NCBI GenBank assembly: GCA_029556545.1 | Contig: JAKQEQ010000084.1 | Coordinates: 64,305 to 106,438 of the forward strand | DNA from: Candidatus Hydrogenedentota bacterium | GTDB taxonomy: Bacteria; Hydrogenedentota; Hydrogenedentia; Hydrogenedentales; JAGMZX01 | Direction of reading: 5' to 3' | Length of the DNA: 42,134 nucleotides | In this document: one piece after another, positions 7,565 through 15,113 of the stretch | Layout: every line of letters starts with the position of its first letter | How positions within the stretch are numbered: the first letter of the stretch is position 1 | Notes under the pieces: model-generated | The model's database searches: none | Told to the model about the DNA's origin: nothing | The model's input: the letters and a program-made list of their open reading frames with translations, nothing else | Made by a program: the position numbers and the translations under genes

Positions 7565-8275
7565 ATGACGACTATCCTCGCCACCGACACCAGCACCGCC
7601 GTCAGCGCCGTGGCGCTCTGGCGCGACGGCGCCGTGCTGGCGGAAACGCTCTCCGAATGCGGGCGGCGGCATTCGGAGCGGTTGCTGATCGCCGTTCGGT
7701 GGGCCTTCGAGGAAGCGAGGCTCGAATTGCGCGACGTGGATGCGCTCGCCGTATCGATTGGACCGGGTTCGTTCACAGGACTCCGTATCGGCGTCGCCGC
7801 CTGGAAGGGCCTCGCGCTGGGCATGGACCGCCCGCTCATCGCTGTGCCGACGCTCGACGCGATGACCCGCCTGGGCCTCTTCCACGATGTAACGGTGTGC
7901 CCGCTGCTGGACGCGCGCATGGGCGAGGTGTACGGAGCGATCTATCGCTTTGCCGGAACCGAACGCGAGAAACTGACGCCGGACAGGGTGTGCGCCGTGG
8001 AAACCCTGCTCGATTCGCTGCCCGAAGGCCCGGCTTGGTTCCTGGGCGACGGGGCGGCGCTGTATCGCGAACGGATCGAGCGCCGCGCGCCACAGGCGCA
8101 TTTCGCGTCGGGGCCGTGCGCCGTGCCGCGCGCTTCCGCCGTCGCCGAAGAGGCGGCATTGCTCTGGAAACGCGGCATCGCGACGGACCCGGCACAGGCG
8201 GCGCCGTTGTACCTGCGGCAGTCGCAGGCGGAGATAAACCGCGCCCTGCGCCGACGGGAGGCACAGACGGCATGA
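7565..8275 (+). CDS. tsaB: tRNA threonylcarbamoyladenosine biosynthesis protein TsaB
   Basis: 236 residues. TsaB is the ASKHA-fold, inactive partner of TsaD; with TsaE the complex transfers threonylcarbamoyl to A37 of ANN-reading tRNAs. The first strand (MTTILATDTSTAVSAVALW) and GPGSFTGLRIG at 66-76 are diagnostic, as is PLLDARMGEVYGAIY. No ribosome site is evident before the ATG (CTTTCCCAAAATG), so it may start on a short or weak leader; no upstream in-frame start was found. Its TGA stop overlaps the rimI ATG as ATGA. The tsaB-rimI pair is a conserved arrangement in bacteria. tsaD and tsaE are not in the window. Confidence 0.94.
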   Translation: MTTILATDTSTAVSAVALWRDGAVLAETLSECGRRHSERLLIAVRWAFEEARLELRDVDALAVSIGPGSFTGLRIGVAAWKGLALGMDRPLIAVPTLDAMTRLGLFHDVTVCPLLDARMGEVYGAIYRFAGTEREKLTPDRVCAVETLLDSLPEGPAWFLGDGAALYRERIERRAPQAHFASGPCAVPRASAVAEEAALLWKRGIATDPAQAAPLYLRQSQAEINRALRRREAQTA

Positions 8276-8766
8276 GTGTTTCCCGGGAGACGGCGCTCCG
8301 CTTCGAACGGCTGCGCATCGAGCACATCGGGCCGTTGCTCGACATCGACGCCGAAGCCTACCCGGACCCGTGGACTTTCGGCATGTTTCAACAGGAAATC
8401 ACCAATCGATCGTCTCATTTCTTCGTGGCGTTCGCCGAGGATAGCGTGGCCGGCTACGGCGGGTTCTGGCTGGTCGCCGACGAGGCCCACATCACCAAGG
8501 TGACGGTCGTCGCCCCCTTGCGCGGCTTGGGCTATGGCCGTGAAATCATGGCGCATCTGCTCGAGATGGGCGCGACGCTCGGCGCGACCGTCGCGCGCCT
8601 CGAAGTGCGCGAGAGCAATTCGCGCGCGCGCACGCTCTATGAGCGACTCGGCTTCGAGGCAACGGGCGTGCGTCACGGATACTATGCGCGGTGCCCGGAA
8701 GCCGCGCTCGTCATGACGAGGAATCTTGCCGGAAAGGCGGAACTGGAAACGGGCCTGACGGAATAA
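8272..8766 (+). CDS. rimI: Ribosomal protein-alanine N-acetyltransferase RimI
   Basis: 164 residues, GNAT fold. RimI acetylates the N-terminal alanine of ribosomal protein S18 using acetyl-CoA. The acetyl-CoA pyrophosphate loop is V-APLRGLGYGREIM (R/Q-x-x-G-x-G), followed by VARLEVRESNSRARTLYERLGFEATGVRHGYY, with the N-x-x-A-x-x-x-Y-x-x-x-G-F signature of RimI-like enzymes. The ATG is fixed by the 4-base overlap with tsaB, so translation is likely coupled. The last ~12 residues run past the fold. A different GNAT target cannot be excluded, but linkage to tsaB supports RimI. Confidence 0.92.
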   Translation: MSVSRETALRFERLRIEHIGPLLDIDAEAYPDPWTFGMFQQEITNRSSHFFVAFAEDSVAGYGGFWLVADEAHITKVTVVAPLRGLGYGREIMAHLLEMGATLGATVARLEVRESNSRARTLYERLGFEATGVRHGYYARCPEAALVMTRNLAGKAELETGLTE

Positions 8767-8793
8767 GCGCGACGCGCTGGCGGACACTTGCAT

Positions 8794-11445
8794 ATGGCGG
8801 CCTCGGCATATCGCGATGCGGCAGAAGGCGGGGACGGGGCCGCCGTGCCGTTGGGCGGACTCGGCACGGGCGCCATTGAAGTCGGCGAGGACGGCTGGTT
8901 CCGCAACATCACCATAAACAACAACCGCACGACCACGGAGCGGATTCCGCTGGCCAGCGCCTCGTTTCTCGCCGTATCCATTCGCAGGGGCGACCAGGTT
9001 TACACGCGCTACCTGCAATCGGAGATTCCGGGCCTTCCGGAGCAAGCGCCGGCCGAGCCCGCGCGGCTGCCGATGGACGACCTCGAATGGCGCGCGGTGT
9101 ATCCCACGGCGCATTTCCATAACGTGGACCCGGAAGCGCCCGCGGACATCACGTGGACCTATTTCTCGCCGGTCGTGCCCTACGATCACGACGCGGCCAC
9201 CATGCCCGTCATGCTCGCGTCGCTCTGCGTCAAGAACACAAGCGAAACGCCTATTGCTGTGACGGCGCTATTCAATTGGGAAAACCTTTGCGGACACACG
9301 GCGTCAACGAAGCCCGCCGCGCCCGCGCAGGTCGCGCCTGTTCGCGTCGAGGAAACCTCCCGCTACGAAATCAAATTCCAGCACAAGGAGCCGCCGCCGC
9401 CGTCATTCATCCCCCGGAAGAAGCCCGAACCCGCCCCCGAGCCGCCGCCAACCCCGCCGATAAACGCGATCCGATTCGGAACCGCGGCGAGTCCCGCCAC
9501 AAACGCCGACGGCGAGCATTGCCTTGCGGTGCGGGTGCTTCCGGACGCACGGATCGGCGCGACGGCATGGGATCACAACGACTCCGATCAACGGCGCGCG
9601 TTCTGGGAGGCCGTCGCGGCGGGCGGACTGCCGCCCGGCGACTCCATGGCGGCCGCGGCCGCGCCGTCGGGCGCCGTATCGCTCAGCATCGACGTGCCGG
9701 GCGACGCCGTGCAACGTATCGACTTCGCCTTGGCGTGGTACTGCCCCCGCTTCGAGGTAAACGGCGTCAACTTGGGGAATGCGTACACCAACAAGCGCAA
9801 GAGCGCGTATGAAATCGCGCAACACGCGCTCGACCACGTCGAGTACCACTACGTCGCCACGAGCAACTGGCAGAAACGGCTCTTTTCCTCGTCGTTGCCG
9901 CCCTGGTTTATCCGCGCGCTGATCAACAGTTGCTCCGTATTCACGACGAACTCCCTGTATACGCGCGAGGGCGCGATCGTCCTATTCGACAGTCCGGACA
10001 CGCCGGAGGTCGCGCGCATCGACCGCCGCTTCTACAGTTCCTTCGGCATGCTGCTGTTCTTTCCCCGCTTCGAGGAAACGGAACTCGCCCTGATCGCCGC
10101 GGCGGAACAGCCCGACTGCACGGGGCGTCTGCCGCGACGGCTCGGCATGCTTACGCCGCTCGAGCCGGACTTCAACGCGCCGCCGGGCCTCTACGTCGAG
10201 TTGGGCAGCCAGTTCGTGTTGATGGCGTACCGAAACTACTTCCTCTCGGGCAAACTCGTGCGCCTGCAAGACCTGCTCCCGATGCTGCGGGCGATCATGG
10301 CGCGTATCGCGGCGGGCGACGCCAACGGCGACGGCCTCCCGGAATTGCCCCGCTCGTGCGCGACCTACGACGGGATCGAAGGCCCGGGACTCCATTGTTA
10401 CGGGGCGGGCCTATGGGTGGCCGCGCTGTGCGCCTACGCCCGTCTCGCCGGTCGCCTCGGCGAGAAGGAAGAGGCGCGACGCTACGGATTGCTGCTGCGC
10501 CGGGCGCAGGCGGCGTTCGAGCAAGTCTATTGGTGCGAGGAGGTGGGCTTCTACCGGCTGTTTCCCCGAGAAGAGGGAGCCGCGCCCGCTGACGCCGTCT
10601 GTCATGCGGCCCAACTGGCCGGGCAGTGGTACGCCGACTTTCTGAGTCTCGGGACCCTGTTCGCGCGGGAGCACATGACGCGCGCACTCAAGAACATTCA
10701 GCGTCTCAACCGTTGCGGCACCGCGTATCTCGGCGCGGTGCGCGCCGATGGCCGCGCCTGTGTGAATCCGCCGGGCGCGGCGGCCACGGCGGAGGCGCAT
10801 TGGGCGTGGCCCGCCCAGACCCGGGCCCACCTCCACTGCCTGCAACTGTATCGCGGGGCCGTGGCGGAAGGATTGCGCGGCGTCGAGGGGATATTCCAGG
10901 CCGTCGCCGCGCGGCAGCGGCGCTGGTTTGACGAGCCCCTGCAATGGAACCCCGATTCGGACGACGCGCCGCCCGGCAGCACCGGCCGGCACGCCGGCGC
11001 GTTGTCATACTGGTACGTCCTGTATGCGTTGCAGGGTTTTCTGCTCAACATCCCGGAGCAGTATCTGCGCGTGACGCCGAACCTGCCCGAGGGCGTTCGC
11101 GCTCTGAGCGCGCCCCTAATCACCCCAATCTGTCTCGGCTGGCTCAAGTACAAGATCGACGACCACGAGGGTTATCGGCAACGCCTGAAGGTTTCTTTCG
11201 ACAGTCCGGTGCACGTCAAACACGTCGAATTGCGCGTGCCAGGCGAGGTGAAGGCCGTCAACGTCACCTGTGAGACGGCCGACGGCGTCCTGCCGCTCAA
11301 ATACGTGCTCAAGGAAGACGGCGACACGCGCCGACTGCTCATTCAATTCGACAAGCCCGCCGGCGTCGCCCCGACCGGCCTCGCCATAAGCGTGGTCCGG
11401 GCCGCCACGGCGCCTCCCTCGCCCCAAGCGAGAGGGCCGGCGTAA
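8794..11445 (+). CDS. GH116-family (GBA2-like) glycoside hydrolase
   Basis: 883 residues from ATG 8794 (TTG 8788 is an alternative; neither has a clear ribosome site). No signal peptide, so cytosolic. The N-terminal beta domain starts with the GH116 signature VPLGGLGTGAIEVGEDGWFRN. The C-terminal (alpha/alpha)6 domain has FYSSFGMLLFFPRFE, LVELGSQFVLMAYRNYF, GDANGDGLPE, TYDGIEGPGLHCYGAGLW, and HAAQLAGQWYADFLSLG. By motif alignment to human GBA2 (beta-glucosylceramidase), the acid/base Asp corresponds to TYD (codon 10369-10371). The nucleophile Glu position ('YLEGQE' in GBA2) aligns with LFDSPD, giving an Asp (codon 9988-9990). A proline-rich stretch (~205-225, PPPPSFIPRKKPEPAPEPPPTPP region) is a low-complexity linker. 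Substrate unknown; a beta-glucoside or beta-xyloside is likely if active. Confidence 0.82.
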   Translation: MAASAYRDAAEGGDGAAVPLGGLGTGAIEVGEDGWFRNITINNNRTTTERIPLASASFLAVSIRRGDQVYTRYLQSEIPGLPEQAPAEPARLPMDDLEWRAVYPTAHFHNVDPEAPADITWTYFSPVVPYDHDAATMPVMLASLCVKNTSETPIAVTALFNWENLCGHTASTKPAAPAQVAPVRVEETSRYEIKFQHKEPPPPSFIPRKKPEPAPEPPPTPPINAIRFGTAASPATNADGEHCLAVRVLPDARIGATAWDHNDSDQRRAFWEAVAAGGLPPGDSMAAAAAPSGAVSLSIDVPGDAVQRIDFALAWYCPRFEVNGVNLGNAYTNKRKSAYEIAQHALDHVEYHYVATSNWQKRLFSSSLPPWFIRALINSCSVFTTNSLYTREGAIVLFDSPDTPEVARIDRRFYSSFGMLLFFPRFEETELALIAAAEQPDCTGRLPRRLGMLTPLEPDFNAPPGLYVELGSQFVLMAYRNYFLSGKLVRLQDLLPMLRAIMARIAAGDANGDGLPELPRSCATYDGIEGPGLHCYGAGLWVAALCAYARLAGRLGEKEEARRYGLLLRRAQAAFEQVYWCEEVGFYRLFPREEGAAPADAVCHAAQLAGQWYADFLSLGTLFAREHMTRALKNIQRLNRCGTAYLGAVRADGRACVNPPGAAATAEAHWAWPAQTRAHLHCLQLYRGAVAEGLRGVEGIFQAVAARQRRWFDEPLQWNPDSDDAPPGSTGRHAGALSYWYVLYALQGFLLNIPEQYLRVTPNLPEGVRALSAPLITPICLGWLKYKIDDHEGYRQRLKVSFDSPVHVKHVELRVPGEVKAVNVTCETADGVLPLKYVLKEDGDTRRLLIQFDKPAGVAPTGLAISVVRAATAPPSPQARGPA

Positions 11446-11449
11446 GGAT

Positions 11450-11497
11450 TCCTACTCCTACTCCTACTCGTGCTCGTCTTCGTAATCGTAATCGATC
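11450..11497. repeat. Period-6 degenerate array, copy in convergent gap
   Basis: Eight consecutive hexamers: TCCTAC three times, then TCGTGC, TCGTCT, TCGTAA, TCGTAA, TCGATC. On the minus strand the units read NNACGA/GTAGGA, matching the NCGAGN array at 24662-24709 in the opposite orientation. It starts 5 bases after the stop of the GH116 gene. Confidence 0.75.
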
Positions 11498-11554
11498 CCC
11501 TCTGCCCGCGAAAGAAACCCGGGGTATGCGCTGGCTCTTGGAAAATATCCGTCG

Positions 11555-11582
11555 GGCCGGTGGCGCAGTCTGCACACCGGCC
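11555..11582. terminator. Hairpin between convergent genes, possible bidirectional terminator
   Basis: GGCCGGTG (11555-11562) pairs perfectly with CACCGGCC (11575-11582), and the 12-base loop can itself pair GCA/TGC. It lies between the ends of the plus-strand GH116 gene and the minus-strand isomerase-like gene. No good T-run follows on either strand, so termination is only probable. Confidence 0.4.
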
Positions 11583-11593
11583 ACAACAAAGCG

Positions 11594-12499
11594 TCATTGC
11601 GGATACCGATAGCGCCCAGTGTACAGATCGAACAACGTTCGATAATACTTCATGAACCGCTCGGGCTCGGGGTTATATGCGATTTCCGCGAGACAAAAAC
11701 CGGTGTAGTTGATCGCGGTCAAGCGATCGAACAGGTCCTGCCACGGGTACTGATAAACGCCAATGTCCGTGATGTGCACCTCGCCGATGGCGTGCTTCAG
11801 CAGGTCGAAACTCGCCGCGATACTCCCGTTCTCGTCCATGTCGCTCCGGTTCGAGTTCCAACACACGAGCGCGTTCGGATGGTCCGCCGCGTCCAGCATC
11901 GTGCGCACGTTCTCGGGGAGCGACGATCCTCTCCCGCCGTGCACCTCCATCCGCACCTCGACCCCGAGGCCCGCCGCGAACGCCGCCACTTCCCGCCACG
12001 CCTTCCCGATCCGTTCGCAGGTCTGGTCCGCCGGCTCATCGTCGTAGAGGCCGTTCGGGCGAACCTTGATCCCCGGCGCGCCCACGTCCGCCGCCAACTG
12101 CGCGTAGGCTTTGCTCTCTGCAACGTTCCGCGCCACCTCCGCCGGGTCTTTCGCGTGATACTCGAAGGCCGACCCGAGCCCCGCAAGCGCCACCGGCGAA
12201 TCCGCGAACCGCGCGCGCACCTGCCGCCGCTCCTCGGCGCTCAACGACGTCTCGACCCCGTGCGCATGCGTCGTGCGCAATTCGACGCCCTCCAGCCCCG
12301 TCGCGACGCAGAACTTGATGAGCGCCTCCACGTCCATGTCTTTGCCCATGTTATACGTGACCATGCCCAGCCTGTACGGCGGCACCATGACAGCCTCCTT
12401 CTCGTCCTGCGCGGACGCCGCGCGCTCCGATGCCAAACCCGCCCCCGCAACGACGGCGGTCGTCGTTTGCAGGAAACTCCTGCGCGATACGCGATGCAT
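11594..12499 (-). CDS. Tat-exported sugar phosphate isomerase/epimerase-like TIM-barrel protein
   Basis: 301 residues starting MHRVSRRSFLQTT, with a strong AAGGAGGG ribosome site before this ATG; the longer open frame upstream lacks gene character. Twin arginines R6-R7 followed by SFLQ and an Ala-rich hydrophobic stretch to ~residue 31 form a Tat signal, so the folded protein is exported. The rest is a xylose isomerase-like/AP endonuclease 2 barrel: YRLGMVTYNMGKDMDVEALIKF, GLEGVELRTTHAHG, VEVRMEVHGG (metal-ligand Glu and His), ALVCWNSN, IGEVHITDIG, and TGFCLAEIAYNPEPERF with the last metal Glu. Family members isomerise or epimerise sugars or polyols with a divalent metal; the substrate here is unknown. 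Divergent from ilvC, 268 bases apart. Confidence 0.85.
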   Translation of the reverse strand: MHRVSRRSFLQTTTAVVAGAGLASERAASAQDEKEAVMVPPYRLGMVTYNMGKDMDVEALIKFCVATGLEGVELRTTHAHGVETSLSAEERRQVRARFADSPVALAGLGSAFEYHAKDPAEVARNVAESKAYAQLAADVGAPGIKVRPNGLYDDEPADQTCERIGKAWREVAAFAAGLGVEVRMEVHGGRGSSLPENVRTMLDAADHPNALVCWNSNRSDMDENGSIAASFDLLKHAIGEVHITDIGVYQYPWQDLFDRLTAINYTGFCLAEIAYNPEPERFMKYYRTLFDLYTGRYRYPQ

Positions 12500-12620
12500 A
12501 GGCCCTCCTTCCACCGGCACAGCGGACACGATACCGACTTGCGGCGCGCGGAAGCAATTTCCCTCATCCTCGGGGAGAGGGTGTTTCCCGTGCCACGCGA
12601 GGATGTGCCGCTTCGTGCAT

Positions 12621-12650
12621 TTGCATCGAATTTCCGTCATGCCATAGAAT
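12621..12650 (+). promoter_or_regulatory. Predicted ilvC promoter
   Basis: TTGCAT (12621-12626), 18-base spacer, TAGAAT (12645-12650). Transcription near 12657 would leave a leader of about 110 bases before the ilvC ATG, long enough for a structured attenuator, although no leader peptide rich in Leu/Val/Ile was recognised. Confidence 0.4.
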
Positions 12651-12767
12651 AGGGCCTCTTTCAGACTGGGGCACGCAAGGCCGCGCGCCGCGCGGCAGAC
12701 CCGCACAGGTCCGCATTCAGGATGGTTTTGGCGGCGTCGTGTCGTAAACAACGGAGGTTCGAGTTCG

Positions 12768-13862
12768 ATGTTGATTGATTTTGGCGGAGAGAAGGAAAAC
12801 GTCGTCACGCGCAAGGAGTTCCCGATGGCAAAGGCGCGCAAGGCGCTGAAGAACGAGACGATCGCGGTCATCGGGTACGGCGTGCAGGGTCCGGCGCAGG
12901 GACTGAACATGCGGGATAACGGGTTCAACGTCATCATCGGCCAGGCGAAGGAATTCAAGCGGGACTGGGACCGTGCGGTGAAGGACGGGTGGAAGCCGGG
13001 CAAGACGCTTTTCGGGATCGAGGAGGCGTGCGAGCGCGGGACCATTATCCAGATGCTGGTGTCGGACGCGGCGCAGAAGGCGATCTGGCCGACGGTGAAG
13101 AAGTATCTGAAGCCTGGCGACGCGCTGTATTTCTCGCACGGGTTCTCGATTGTGTACAAGGACCAGACCAAGGTCATTCCGCCGGATTTCGTGGACGTGA
13201 TCATGGTCGCGCCGAAGGGCTCGGGCACGTCGGTGCGGCGCAATTTCCTGAACGGGGCGGGCATCAATTCGAGCTACGCCGTCGCCCAGGATTACACGGG
13301 CCGCGCGGTCGAGCGCACGCTGGCCGTCGGCATTGGCGTGGGTTCGGGCTACCTCTTCCCCACCACGTTCGAGCAGGAAGTCTTCAGCGACCTGACCGGC
13401 GAGCGCGGCGTGCTCATGGGCGCGCTCGCGGGGATCATGGAGGCGCAGTACGAGGTGCTGCGTTCGCACGGGCACAGCCCGAGTGAGGCGTTCAACGAAA
13501 CCGTCGAGGAATTGACGCAGAGCCTCATCCGGCTGGTCGACGAGAACGGCATGGACTGGATGTACGGCAATTGCTCCGCCACCGCGCAGCGCGGCGCGCT
13601 GGACTGGAAACCCAAGTTCAAGAAGGCGACGCTCCCGGTGTTCAAGGAGTTGTACAAGCGCGTGAAGGGCGGCGTCGAGACGAAGCGGGTGCTCAGCGCC
13701 ACGGGCGGGAAGGACTACCAGGCCCGTCTACGCAAGGAACTCGAAGAACTGCGCAACTCCGAGATGTGGCGCGCGGGCGCGGCAGTCCGTTCGCTTCGCC
13801 CCAAGACGTCCGAAGGCCGGCGGATCAAGTCCGTCACGGGCACCAAGGGACGCAACGCCTGA
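12768..13862 (+). CDS. ilvC: Ketol-acid reductoisomerase (class I, fungal Ilv5-like)
   Basis: 364 residues, cytosolic. It converts acetolactate or acetohydroxybutyrate to the dihydroxy acids of valine, leucine and isoleucine synthesis, using Mg2+ and NADPH. The Rossmann loop is G36-Y-G-V-Q-G41. Phrases such as PAQGLNMRDNGFNVIIG, YFSHGFSIVYKD, VAPKGSGTSVRR, INSSYAV, FSDLTGERGVLMGA (metal Asp/Glu) and GHSPSEAFNETVEELTQSL are present, and the C-terminus EMWRAGAAVRSLRP resembles yeast Ilv5 more than the common bacterial IlvC (GYGSQGHAHA). The single C-terminal knotted domain makes it class I. GGAGG ribosome site upstream. No ilvBN or leu genes neighbour it, and an intrinsic terminator follows at once, so it is monocistronic. 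Confidence 0.95.
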   Translation: MLIDFGGEKENVVTRKEFPMAKARKALKNETIAVIGYGVQGPAQGLNMRDNGFNVIIGQAKEFKRDWDRAVKDGWKPGKTLFGIEEACERGTIIQMLVSDAAQKAIWPTVKKYLKPGDALYFSHGFSIVYKDQTKVIPPDFVDVIMVAPKGSGTSVRRNFLNGAGINSSYAVAQDYTGRAVERTLAVGIGVGSGYLFPTTFEQEVFSDLTGERGVLMGALAGIMEAQYEVLRSHGHSPSEAFNETVEELTQSLIRLVDENGMDWMYGNCSATAQRGALDWKPKFKKATLPVFKELYKRVKGGVETKRVLSATGGKDYQARLRKELEELRNSEMWRAGAAVRSLRPKTSEGRRIKSVTGTKGRNA

Positions 13863-13900
13863 GTGGCTTTAGAGTTCCGGGTGTCGCAGCCGAAGACGGC

Positions 13901-13924
13901 CGCGGCGCCCGGAGCCGCGTTTTT
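13901..13924 (+). terminator. Intrinsic terminator of ilvC
   Basis: CGCGGC (13901-13906) pairs with GCCGCG (13914-13919) around a 7-base loop and is followed by TTTTT (13920-13924). It begins 38 bases after the ilvC stop. Confidence 0.7.
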
Positions 13925-14035
13925 GCAATCTTTCCCGGGTATGTGCCATGCTCTCCGCAAACCCGTGCAAACGGGCTATTTTGTTGAGGTGCCGATAGTG
14001 AGTTCGACGGCGGCAGCGCGGGGATAGGCGAATCG

Positions 14036-14959
14036 ATGCAGCAAGTGGAATTGCACGATCATATCCCCATGACGGAATGTGGCCCCCATGACGGCGAGGA
14101 TTACGAGTATTCGTGGGAAGGCGCATTCCTGCGGGCGTGCTTCATCTCGAACGTGGGCAAGAAACGCAAGAACAACGAGGACGCCTGCCTGATCTGCGCG
14201 CCGGAGGACCCCGACCTCGCCGGGCGACGCGGGATGTTTTTTGCCGTGGCGGACGGGATGGGCGGGGCGAGCGCGGGCGAGTTCGCCAGCCGCATGGCGC
14301 TGCGCCTGACCGCGAACGCCTACTACCGGAGCCCGGCCCCCGCGATCCCGCAGGCCCTGCGCGAGGCGGTCGAGGCCGCCAACCGCCAAGTCTTCGAGGA
14401 GGCGGAAATAAACCCTCTGCTCTCGGGCATGGGCACCACCATCTGCGCCCTCGTCGTCATGGGCGAATACGGCTATATCGCCCACGTGGGCGACAGCCGC
14501 GTATACCTGCTGCGCTCCGCCGGGCCCATCCGGCAGATCACGCACGATCATTCGCTGGTCGCAGAGCAGATGCGCTGCGGCATCCTCACCGAGGCGGAAG
14601 CGCGCAACCACTCGCTGAAGAACCTCATCACCCGGGCCGTCGGCATCAAAAACGAGGTCAACGTGGATATGTACGCCGCGCACCTTGAAAAAGGCGACCA
14701 ACTGCTCATCTGCTCCGACGGACTCTCCAACCTCGTGCAGGACGACGAAATCGCGGCCCTGCTCCAGTCCGCCGCCCCGAACGAGGCCGCACGCGCCCTT
14801 ATCGAGGCCGCCCTCGACGGCGGTGGTCCGGACAACATTACCGTCGCCGTCCTCCATGTCTCGGACAAGCCGCCCAAGAGCACTATCGAGCACGGCATCG
14901 AAGAGTTCCCTATCCCCCACAGCGGGATCGTCACCCGCATTCGACGGCTCTTCTCGTGA
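14036..14959 (+). CDS. PP2C-family serine/threonine phosphatase
   Basis: 307 residues, soluble. It is a metal-dependent (Mn/Mg) phosphoprotein phosphatase of the PstP/Stp type that reverses Hanks-kinase phosphorylation. Eleven-motif landmarks are seen in order: GKKRKNNEDA (46-49), VADGMGGASAGE with metal Asp73, SGMGTTICALVV, AHVGDSRVYLLR, ITHDHSLVAEQM, KNLITRAVG, LLICSDGLSN, and GGPDNITVAVLHV. An N-terminal acidic lead (~1-30) precedes the domain. After it ~40 residues end in basic IVTRIRRLFS, short of a clear membrane helix, so it may contact lipid or a partner. No Ser/Thr kinase gene is nearby. It follows the ilvC terminator and has its own unit; no strong ribosome site was seen. Confidence 0.93.
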   Translation: MQQVELHDHIPMTECGPHDGEDYEYSWEGAFLRACFISNVGKKRKNNEDACLICAPEDPDLAGRRGMFFAVADGMGGASAGEFASRMALRLTANAYYRSPAPAIPQALREAVEAANRQVFEEAEINPLLSGMGTTICALVVMGEYGYIAHVGDSRVYLLRSAGPIRQITHDHSLVAEQMRCGILTEAEARNHSLKNLITRAVGIKNEVNVDMYAAHLEKGDQLLICSDGLSNLVQDDEIAALLQSAAPNEAARALIEAALDGGGPDNITVAVLHVSDKPPKSTIEHGIEEFPIPHSGIVTRIRRLFS

Positions 14960-15113
14960 CGTCCGACTAGGCACTGCAACCTGAAAAAGGCTCACCGCGA
15001 AGGGCTCGCCGTACCGCGTATGCTCGAAAGGCTGGCGCGACTCATGTATTGCTGGACACGCGTGTGCTATGGTGTGGCGCTGATTCCCATCGAGACATCG
15101 GGAGAACCGCACC

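Noticed and set aside
6377-8101. 574-residue minus-strand open frame across the GGDEF, HU and tsaB genes
   Set aside because: It would oppose three well-supported genes and matches no family; a long frame is expected from codon bias in GC-rich DNA.
12750-12770. tRNA-like GGTTCGA word before ilvC
   Set aside because: The T-loop-like word overlaps the ilvC ribosome site and no acceptor stem or anticodon arm can be built around it.
12500-13267. N-terminal extension of the Tat isomerase-like protein across ilvC
   Set aside because: It would run antisense through ilvC; the Tat signal and an AAGGAGGG site place the start at 12499.
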